Source of the DNA: Acinetobacter sp. ANC 5054 | GTDB taxonomy: Bacteria; Pseudomonadota; Gammaproteobacteria; Pseudomonadales; Moraxellaceae | NCBI RefSeq assembly: GCF_002135295.1 | Contig: NZ_NEGG01000010.1 | Span: forward strand, 1-64,000 | Length of the DNA stretch: 64,000 nucleotides | Reading direction: 5' to 3' | In this document: piece after piece, positions 45,684 through 51,409 of the stretch | Layout: every line of letters begins with the position of its first letter | Numbering within the stretch: the first letter of the stretch is position 1 | Position numbers and translations under genes: made by a program | The notes under the pieces: model-generated | The model's input: only the letters and a program-made list of their open reading frames with translations | Told to the model about the DNA's origin: nothing | The model's database searches: none

Positions 45684-45729
45684 TTGCGCCAACGTGTCAG
45701 CGGATCTAGGGCGCAATCTCCGATATGCT

Positions 45730-45757
45730 ATTTAACATAATATACATTATACGAAAT
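45730..45757 (-). other. dif: dif-type XerC/XerD recombination site
   Basis: Read on the minus strand, the XerC arm ATTTCGTATAA (45747-45757), the 6-bp spacer TGTATA (45741-45746) and the XerD arm TTATGTTAAAT (45730-45740) form a complete 28-bp site. The XerD arm and the spacer equal those of E. coli chromosomal dif. This is either the chromosome's dimer-resolution site or one regenerated by integration of the small element to its right. Confidence 0.85.
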
Positions 45758-45858
45758 CAGTCTCTAAATAATCTATCCAACAATTTAGGACAAATAATCC
45801 ACCATATCGGCGCAATAATCATTAATAAAAGTAAATATAGAAAATCATCTAATGTCAT
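45757..45858 (-). CDS. 33-aa hydrophobic peptide of the dif element
   Basis: The frame begins MTLDDFLYLLLLMIIAPIWW and ends KLLDRLFRD. It is one membrane helix with an acidic N terminus and a basic C terminus. The ATG overlaps the previous stop as ATGA. Its own stop codon touches the last base of the dif XerC arm. Size and layout recall minor coat peptides of filamentous phages (32-33 aa), but no sequence match can be claimed. Confidence 0.6.
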   Translation of the reverse strand: MTLDDFLYLLLLMIIAPIWWIICPKLLDRLFRD

Positions 45859-45938
45859 TGTTGTCTCAATAGATCAAGAAAAAAACTTAAAATAAAACAG
45901 CATGCAGCAATCAAAAAACAAATTGTACTTTTATTCAT
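45855..45938 (-). CDS. 27-aa hydrophobic peptide of the dif element
   Basis: The frame MNKSTICFLIAACCFILSFF...LLRQQ is one membrane helix with a basic N terminus. GGAG lies about 10 nt upstream. Both its start and its stop overlap neighbouring genes in ATGA junctions, strong evidence that it is translated within the micro-operon. Confidence 0.6.
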   Translation of the reverse strand: MNKSTICFLIAACCFILSFFLDLLRQQ

Positions 45939-46036
45939 AATTTATTATCTCCAAGAGCGATCTTTACCGGCATCTTATTAGAGGGGGTATCCAATCCCCA
46001 CTGTAAACTCGCTGTATTCGATTGTTTATTAATCAT
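45935..46036 (-). CDS. 33-aa soluble peptide of the dif element
   Basis: The frame MINKQSNTASLQWGLDTPSN...ALGDNKL is polar and has no membrane helix. It joins the upstream 73-aa gene and the downstream 27-aa gene by ATGA overlaps. Function unknown. Confidence 0.55.
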   Translation of the reverse strand: MINKQSNTASLQWGLDTPSNKMPVKIALGDNKL

Positions 46037-46254
46037 CCCTGAATCCCCATTGAACGCATATGGTCATTTTCTTGTTTTAGCAAATTGCAATATTCAGCGA
46101 CTTTTGGAGAACGATAGCCCCACTCTGTCATGACCATTTCAATGTGAAGAAGAACCTTTTCAGATTCGTAAGCAGGATTCCCACCAACAATGAGCTGACA
46201 TGCCCTGTCGAAGATGATTTTTGAGACTGTTTCGAAAGCTAGTTCTTTTTCCAT
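46033..46254 (-). CDS. 73-aa first gene of the dif-element operon
   Basis: From the ATG at 46254 the product is MEKELAFETVSKIIFDRACQ...HMRSMGIQG. The frame is open further upstream to a GTG at 46326, but that extension is made of repeated GTTGC-containing operator DNA, so the shorter start is preferred even though no clear ribosome-binding site precedes it. It is mainly helical and soluble, with no recognised motif. In position it matches the early (replication or single-strand-binding) gene of filamentous phages, but that is only an analogy. Confidence 0.55.
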   Translation of the reverse strand: MEKELAFETVSKIIFDRACQLIVGGNPAYESEKVLLHIEMVMTEWGYRSPKVAEYCNLLKQENDHMRSMGIQG

Positions 46255-46267
46255 TGCAACAACATCA

Positions 46268-46342
46268 CACGCAACAATTTCACAGGAATATAACAGAATT
46301 GCACGCAACACTGCAACGTGTGACACAATAATGTTGTTGCGT
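46268..46342. promoter_or_regulatory. Operator-like repeat region of the dif element
   Basis: ACGCAACA occurs at 46269-46276 and 46303-46310 and inverted (TGTTGCGT) at 46335-46342. The copies lie between the divergent 73-aa gene and the regulator gene. They are good candidates for binding sites of the 68-aa regulator, as in rstR-type control regions. Confidence 0.6.
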
Positions 46343-46363
46343 TAAACAATGTTCAGGTGTTAC

Positions 46364-46570
46364 ATGAAAAAATCAGACTTATCAAAAACTTATAGAGTTC
46401 GTGGAGAATTTGTTGAATCTATTAAGGAAAAATCACTAGACTTTATTATTGAAACTAAAGAAAGAATTGAAGAAGCGGATATAATTAATGCTTTAATTTA
46501 CAAACACTTAAAAGACATAAACTCAAAAGATGTAACAAAATACATTGAGGAAATAAAAAAAGCTGATTAG
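46364..46570 (+). CDS. 68-aa candidate regulator of the dif element
   Basis: The ATG at 46364 is preceded by AGG with a 6-nt spacer; an earlier in-frame ATG at 46349 is less likely. The product starts MKKSDLSKTYRVRGEFVESI and has a beta-strand-like TYRVR segment followed by two helices, compatible with a ribbon-helix-helix DNA-binding fold. It is divergent from the four-gene micro-operon and followed by a terminator. A repressor role is inferred from this layout. Confidence 0.6.
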   Translation: MKKSDLSKTYRVRGEFVESIKEKSLDFIIETKERIEEADIINALIYKHLKDINSKDVTKYIEEIKKAD

Positions 46571-46607
46571 TGTAATTCTTATAGACATCGAATATTAAAT
46601 ATACAAA

Positions 46608-46633
46608 AAGGGCCGAATAAGGCCCTTCTTAAT
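46608..46633 (+). terminator. Terminator after the element regulator gene
   Basis: AAGGGCC, GAATAA loop and GGCCCTT form a perfect 7-bp GC-rich stem followed by CTTAATT. It lies between the regulator and the attP-like hairpin. Confidence 0.8.
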
Positions 46634-46646
46634 TAGTAAACGACTA

Positions 46647-46748
46647 ATTTCGTATAATGAAGATTGATGTTAAATGACGGCGATTTTGCAGCTCGATATT
46701 GTACAAAATCACCTATGTAACATAATCTTCGACCACATTATACGAAAT
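46647..46748. other. Inverted pair of dif-like sites (folded attP-like hairpin)
   Basis: The left site has XerC arm ATTTCGTATAA (46647-46657), a 7-nt centre, and TGATGTTAAAT (46665-46675). The right site, inverted, has ATGTAACATAA (46715-46725), a 12-nt centre (46726-46737), and TTATACGAAAT (46738-46748). The outer 13 bases on each side pair perfectly (ATTTCGTATAATG / CATTATACGAAAT), and AAGATT, ATGTTA and the inner GATTTTG/CAAAATC add to the stem. Two inverted dif-like sites about 100 nt apart with one 12-nt centre is the architecture of the CTX-phage single-stranded attP. Confidence 0.75.
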
Positions 46749-46959
46749 TCTAGATACCTGACTCCATATAGACTACTTCATTTACTTATTACTCAAACTA
46801 CAAACTTTTATCGCTTCATAATTGATGAGCTCTAGTGATCTGAATCTTTTTATCTTGAGTTCTATTCATCAACGAGCAGATTCAATAAACACTAAACTGT
46901 GTATGCACGTTTTTATCTAAAACAAATCGATTCGCTTCTACACAACTCAAAATTCAAAT

Positions 46960-46972
46960 TATAACTGTTATA
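46960..46972. promoter_or_regulatory. TATAACTGTTATA palindrome
   Basis: This perfect palindrome is made of two overlapping halves like the TATAACAG octamers found in front of the MocR gene at 48.2 kb. It lies about 87 bp upstream of the 52-aa membrane protein gene. It may be a MocR binding site. The rest of the 300-bp stretch 46,750-47,058 shows nothing else recognisable. Confidence 0.4.
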
Positions 46973-47058
46973 GAAATTAATTCATTCTTTGTACCTACCA
47001 CCACAGCTTTTAAAATTGAATAATCACCTACAACCACTAGGTATTTAGAGTACGTGTT

Positions 47059-47217
47059 ATGAGTGAGCAACAACCTAAAAAACCGCAAAAATACGCTGAC
47101 AGTGAAATTTCAGATAAAGCCTTTAAACGCGCGATTATTTGGTTTGGTATCTATGTACTACTATTCTGTATTGGTGTCGCTTTTGTTGTTGGCGCAGATA
47201 ATTCGTATTTACCTTAA
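47059..47217 (+). CDS. 52-aa single-span membrane protein
   Basis: An ATG at 47059 opens MSEQQPKKPQKYADSEISDK, then one hydrophobic helix (AIIWFGIYVLLFCIGVAFVV) and a short GADNSYLP tail. Codon pattern, clean polar-to-hydrophobic layout and the strong terminator 22 bp later support a real small gene. Family not recognised. Another frame is also open across this region but gives an implausible protein. Confidence 0.7.
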   Translation: MSEQQPKKPQKYADSEISDKAFKRAIIWFGIYVLLFCIGVAFVVGADNSYLP

Positions 47218-47238
47218 TGTATTAAATATAAAACGAAT

Positions 47239-47275
47239 AAAAGCTTGTAAGCACTTATGCTTACAAGCTTTTTTT
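47239..47275 (+). terminator. Strong rho-independent terminator
   Basis: AAAAGCTTGTAAGC, ACTTAT loop and GCTTACAAGCTTTT make a 14-bp perfect stem followed by more T residues. It ends the 52-aa gene and, read in reverse, also lies just after the stop of the convergent gene at 47281. Confidence 0.93.
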
Positions 47276-47280
47276 GTGTT

Positions 47281-48084
47281 CTAACTTATTTTTTCATGTT
47301 GAATATTGGTCTGAATATACTCACCATAGACGGATAATTTTTCAAAAATATGCTCTGAATAAAACATATCCTCAACCAATATTGCTGCTTGTTTTAATGA
47401 AAATAAATTTAATAATTCCAATAACTTGGCATTTATTAAAGAATATTTATGACATAACTCAATATACTGCTCATCTTTATTTTTAAACAATAATTTCAAC
47501 AGATTGATTTTACTTAAATCAAAATCTATTTTTATCAGGTCTTGCTGCACAAGCAATATTTCAACATTGAACGTTATTTCTAGTTTTTTGAGTAAAATTT
47601 CATCAACTTTTAAACTAGTGATACATATTATTTTTGATACTTTTGAGTTGCATAAGCTATTGATTAAACTACTATAAAAATACTCAACATCAGAAAATTC
47701 ATTATTTTCCAGCTCTATATATAGATTTAATGAGCTCAATACATCATCAATCTTATGCTGGCTTAATTCATAATCTGTTTGAAAATAATGATTTAAAATA
47801 GCGTTATTTTCTGAGATTTTAGGTGTTGTATAAATCACTTTCTGATTAAGATTCGCCAAAATAAATGGTGCAAATAGAAATGCAGCATTTTCAGCCTTAG
47901 AAAGCATATTTTCTTGGCAAATCGAAATATAACCCACCTGCTCTATTTGTCTTAAAGTCTTGCTTCGCAGTAAAACAGCGTCTAGGTTCGGATGCTTCTG
48001 GTATAAGTGACTGAGGACGTTATCCGTTATTTCATGATCGACCAGTAAGTGGTTTAAAGCTTTAAGTTCAGTGGTTTCAAACAT
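47281..48084 (-). CDS. Hypothetical AT-rich protein
   Basis: This 267-aa protein has no signal peptide and few recognisable features (LLVDHEITDNVLSHLYQKHP near the start; leucine-rich C-terminal half). Its coding DNA is noticeably more AT-rich than its neighbours, with many AAA, ATT and TTA codons, which suggests acquisition by transfer. It is divergent from the MocR gene and shares its operator-containing promoter region. I do not recognise a family. Confidence 0.6.
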   Translation of the reverse strand: MFETTELKALNHLLVDHEITDNVLSHLYQKHPNLDAVLLRSKTLRQIEQVGYISICQENMLSKAENAAFLFAPFILANLNQKVIYTTPKISENNAILNHYFQTDYELSQHKIDDVLSSLNLYIELENNEFSDVEYFYSSLINSLCNSKVSKIICITSLKVDEILLKKLEITFNVEILLVQQDLIKIDFDLSKINLLKLLFKNKDEQYIELCHKYSLINAKLLELLNLFSLKQAAILVEDMFYSEHIFEKLSVYGEYIQTNIQHEKIS

Positions 48085-48184
48085 CTACGTCTCCAATTTT
48101 AAAAAATTTCTAGATCATTTTGATAGAAGTAGAGCTTAAAAGTGATAACGACCTTTAGCTAGGTACAGCATTCTTTAAAATTCC

Positions 48185-48254
48185 TATAACAGTGCAATCA
48201 CATCTGTTATAAAAATAAGACTAATTTGAAGTTGATCTGATATATTTATAACAG
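48185..48254. promoter_or_regulatory. Three TATAACAG octamers upstream of the MocR gene
   Basis: TATAACAG at 48185-48192, its inverse CTGTTATA at 48204-48211, and another direct copy at 48247-48254 lie between the divergent genes. MocR regulators commonly bind two or three repeated octamers of this kind. The third copy ends 20 bp before the MocR start codon, suggesting autoregulation. Confidence 0.75.
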
Positions 48255-48274
48255 ATTAGCTACTTTCATAAGCC

Positions 48275-49693
48275 ATGTATAAATCAGAACAGCTTGCGCA
48301 GCAATTACGTCATCTAATAGAAAATGGCACATTAAAAGCGCATGAAAAATTACCTTCGCTGCGTGAACAGGTTCAACTGTCTGGATTTAGCTTAATTACG
48401 GTCATGAATGCTTATCAAGAACTTGAGTCGCGAGGCATGATCTATGCGCGTGAAAAATCTGGCTATTATGTTACGCAATCGATTGTAGAATCAGACTCTG
48501 AACGCTCTTATATTGTTTCCTTAAATAAACCAGTTGAGATTAACTCACTGGTGTTTAAATATTTAAAATCAATTCAAAATCAAAATGTCATGCCTTTTGG
48601 CTCTGCATTTCCCTCACAAGATGTAGTTTTTTCGAAGAAACTAACTCAAATTATGGGTCAAATATCGCGCAATAAAAAAAGCTACGATGCTATTGATAAT
48701 CTACCACCTGGGAATTTGGCGCTGAGAAAATTAATCGCTCAACGCTACTGTATGCAAGGTATTCCCACTGAACCCGATGACATTGTCATTACATCAGGTT
48801 GTATGGATGCACTGAATTTATCGCTACAAGCGATTGCCAAATCTGGTGATTATATTGTGTTGCAGCAAAATATTTTCTACGGCGCATTACAAGCAGCCGA
48901 ACGACTCGGCCTAAAAGTGGTTACTATCCCAGAACATCCACAAGATGGTTTTGATCTAGAAGCTTTTGAACATATTTTAAAAACCTATCCAGTAAAGATT
49001 TGCTGGTTAATGCTCAATTCACATAATCCGATTGGTTTTACTGTATCGGATGACATTAAACAGAAAATCTCAATTTTACTGCATCAATACAATGTGCATT
49101 TAATAGAAGATGATGTGTACGAGGAAATGTACTTCGGCAATAAAAAACCATTGTCCATGAAGTACTTCGATCAAAAAAACATGGTGCTACATTGTTCTTC
49201 ATTTTCCAAAACATTGGGTGCTGCATTTCGTGTTGGCTGGGTACATGCAGGTATATATTCACAAAATATTCAGCATTTACAGCTCATGAGCACAATTTCA
49301 GTGAATACTTTATTGCAAAATGCTTTGGTAGAATTCATCTCAAATTATCATTATGAAAAGCATCTGCGTGTATTACGTAAAAGCTTGCAGCAGCATAAAT
49401 TACAATTTTATCGTTATTTAGAGAGTCGTTTACCTACTGGATGTAAGCTGCAATATCATCCTAGTGGATATTTTCTATGGCTCAAATTACCTGAACATCT
49501 AAATAGCATGTTGATTTATCAACAGTTGATCCAACAAAACATTGGCGTTGCACCAGGCCAACTCTTTAATGTATCAGAGCAAAAGAACCAGTGTATTCGC
49601 TTAAATTGTTCTTTTGCATGGAATGAGCAAATCCAACAGGCGGTCGATACCCTACTCCATATTCTCAGCTTAGATGTTCCTTCTCAGACCTGA
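48275..49693 (+). CDS. MocR-family GntR/aminotransferase regulator
   Basis: This 472-aa regulator has an N-terminal GntR winged HTH (LRHLIENGTLKAHEKLPSLR) and a full fold-type I aminotransferase domain. The PLP lysine is in SSFSKTLG, with NSHNPIG and LIEDDVYEEMYF as cofactor-binding motifs. The last family arginine is in CIRLNCSF. MocR proteins sense PLP, amino acids or amines. It is followed by a palindrome and an amidase gene, and the amidase may be its target. Confidence 0.88.
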   Translation: MYKSEQLAQQLRHLIENGTLKAHEKLPSLREQVQLSGFSLITVMNAYQELESRGMIYAREKSGYYVTQSIVESDSERSYIVSLNKPVEINSLVFKYLKSIQNQNVMPFGSAFPSQDVVFSKKLTQIMGQISRNKKSYDAIDNLPPGNLALRKLIAQRYCMQGIPTEPDDIVITSGCMDALNLSLQAIAKSGDYIVLQQNIFYGALQAAERLGLKVVTIPEHPQDGFDLEAFEHILKTYPVKICWLMLNSHNPIGFTVSDDIKQKISILLHQYNVHLIEDDVYEEMYFGNKKPLSMKYFDQKNMVLHCSSFSKTLGAAFRVGWVHAGIYSQNIQHLQLMSTISVNTLLQNALVEFISNYHYEKHLRVLRKSLQQHKLQFYRYLESRLPTGCKLQYHPSGYFLWLKLPEHLNSMLIYQQLIQQNIGVAPGQLFNVSEQKNQCIRLNCSFAWNEQIQQAVDTLLHILSLDVPSQT

Positions 49694-49699
49694 CTAATT

Positions 49700-49717
49700 T
49701 GACAATTTTAATTGTCA
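49700..49717. promoter_or_regulatory. TGACAATT-TT-AATTGTCA palindrome
   Basis: A perfect 8-2-8 palindrome lies just after the MocR stop and about 145 bp upstream of the amidase start. The 2-nt loop makes a hairpin unlikely, so an operator is the better guess. The degenerate ATAACTATTCTATAA that follows also recalls the MocR octamer. Confidence 0.4.
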
Positions 49718-49862
49718 TAACTATTCTATAAAAACTAAAGCTCTAGCCATGTATTTGCAATTTCTACAGTTTTTCTATTCACAGGATCACTTCAGAGTTA
49801 TAAGTGCAAGCCAAAAAACAAGTAAATACATGAAAGATCAAAACAAATAAATCGAGTATTAC

Positions 49863-51290
49863 ATGGACGAGAACAAAACCATCAAACGAATACACGCCTT
49901 CACTAATGATGCGCTTTCAGACTTAGATGCGACTGGTATCGCCCAACGTATTCAATCAAAACAAGTATCTGTAGATGAAGTTGTGCAAGCAGCCATTGCA
50001 CGTGCCCAGTTGGTCAATCCAAGTTTAAACGCTATCGAAATTGATTGTTTTGAACGTGCATCCAAACAAAATGGATATATAAAACATGGCGTTTTTGCAG
50101 GCGTACCGTTTTTCTTTAAAGATAATCTCGACTATTTAGGATTGCCTTCAAATCATGGCTCAAAAGCCGTAAATGCAAAAGCTGCTGAATCAAACCCACA
50201 ACTTAGTCAGCAAATGTTAGAACAGGGTTTTGTGGTCTTGGGTAAATCAAAATTACCTGAATTTGGTTTAAATGCCTCTACTGAATATAAAAATGGCACA
50301 GCAACGGTTAATCCATGGCATAGCGATTATTCCTGTGGCGCGTCATCTGGTGGTTCGGCAGCTTTGGTCGCTTCGGGTGTAGTGCCTATTGCGCATGCCA
50401 ATGACGGTGGTGGTTCTATTCGTATTCCTGCTGCATGCTGTGGACTGATTGGCTTAAAACCTAGTCGTGGACGTACATATGACAGTGAAGCCGCAAGCAG
50501 CTTACCCATCAACATTATCAGTGAAGGTGTATTGACACGTAGTGTCCGTGATACGGCGCATTTTTTTGCTGGGATGGAGTCGAGTTATTACAATAAAGCC
50601 CTGCCACGTATTGGAACGATACATGGGCCTTCAAAAAGGCGCTTGCGAATTGCTTTAGTACCGCAATCCATTACAGGACACATTGACCAAGAAACTACAC
50701 AGACCCTATTTGAAACAGCAAAGCTTTTGGAAAATTTAGGGCATCATGTAGAAGAGTTGCAATTGCCTATTTCAATCAGCTTCGTTAATGATTTTAGTGA
50801 ATATTGGGGAATGCTCTCATTCCTTCTCAGCACATTTGGCAAGAAAATATTTGGTGCAGATTTCAATCCTAAAGAGTTAGATAATTTAACGGTTGGACTC
50901 TCTAAACTCTACAAGAAGAACTTTTATAAAACGCCATTGTTTATATATCGTTTAAAGAAAATGCAGCAACAATATCGTGAATTGTTTCATCACTACGATG
51001 TGTTGCTTTCGCCTGTATTAGCGCATACTACGCCGAAAATTGGCTATCTATCACCACAATTAGCATTTGATGAATTATTTGAACGTATACAAAACTATGT
51101 GACGTTTACACCAATACAAAATGTCGTCGGTGCGCCGGGCTTATCTATTCCAATGGGGCAAACGGCTGTAGATGCCCTTCCGATTAGTATGCAACTCTCT
51201 GCTGATGTTGGCGATGAAAAAACCTTAATTGAATTGGCCTATGAAATAGAAGAAGCCCAGCCATGGCGACGCATTCAGGATGCGAGTTAG
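49863..51290 (+). CDS. Amidase-signature family hydrolase
   Basis: This 475-aa amidase has the Ser-cisSer-Lys triad: Lys86 (FFFKDN), a cis-serine in GASSGGS (161-162) and nucleophile Ser185 in DGGGSIRIPA. The NPWHSDYSCGASSGGSAALV signature is complete. No signal peptide is present. Substrates in this family range from aryl amides to peptides and cannot be inferred. It lies behind the MocR gene and ends at a shared bidirectional terminator. Confidence 0.88.
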   Translation: MDENKTIKRIHAFTNDALSDLDATGIAQRIQSKQVSVDEVVQAAIARAQLVNPSLNAIEIDCFERASKQNGYIKHGVFAGVPFFFKDNLDYLGLPSNHGSKAVNAKAAESNPQLSQQMLEQGFVVLGKSKLPEFGLNASTEYKNGTATVNPWHSDYSCGASSGGSAALVASGVVPIAHANDGGGSIRIPAACCGLIGLKPSRGRTYDSEAASSLPINIISEGVLTRSVRDTAHFFAGMESSYYNKALPRIGTIHGPSKRRLRIALVPQSITGHIDQETTQTLFETAKLLENLGHHVEELQLPISISFVNDFSEYWGMLSFLLSTFGKKIFGADFNPKELDNLTVGLSKLYKKNFYKTPLFIYRLKKMQQQYRELFHHYDVLLSPVLAHTTPKIGYLSPQLAFDELFERIQNYVTFTPIQNVVGAPGLSIPMGQTAVDALPISMQLSADVGDEKTLIELAYEIEEAQPWRRIQDAS

Positions 51291-51349
51291 TTCAAAGCAA
51301 AACTCACTATTTTGAATTAAACAATCTGAGCTTCATTCTATTGCTATAT

Positions 51350-51378
51350 AAAAAGGGAGAATCTAATTCTCCCTTTTT
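51350..51378. terminator. Bidirectional terminator
   Basis: AAAAAGGGAGAAT, CTA loop and ATTCTCCCTTTTT form a perfect 13-bp stem with A and T tracts on both sides. It serves the amidase gene on the plus strand and the convergent TonB receptor on the minus strand. Confidence 0.92.
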
Positions 51379-51409
51379 CTTCATCTGAGTATGACGTATA
51401 CCAATTTAA

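Larger units (their letters stand above)
45747..46737. mobile_element. Putative 1-kb dif-integrated satellite or remnant filamentous-phage element
   Basis: The element runs from the XerC arm of dif to the 12-nt centre of a right-hand dif-like site. It contains a four-gene minus-strand micro-operon with ATGA overlaps, a divergent small regulator with shared operator-like repeats, a terminator, and a terminal inverted pair of dif-like sites able to fold into a hairpin. The junctions are what XerC-mediated insertion of a folded single-stranded attP into dif would leave. No Zot, coat-VIII or Rep gene is present. It must depend on a helper or be a deletion derivative. Confidence 0.6.

Noticed and set aside
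46254..46328. Long 97-codon form of the first dif-element gene starting at GTG 46326
   Set aside because: The extra N-terminal part is encoded by repeated GTTGC-containing DNA that looks like operators, so the ATG at 46254 was preferred.
47063..47284. 73-codon frame near the 52-aa membrane protein gene
   Set aside because: The alternative frame from 47059 gives a coherent membrane protein and ends before the terminator, whereas this frame reads through the terminator.
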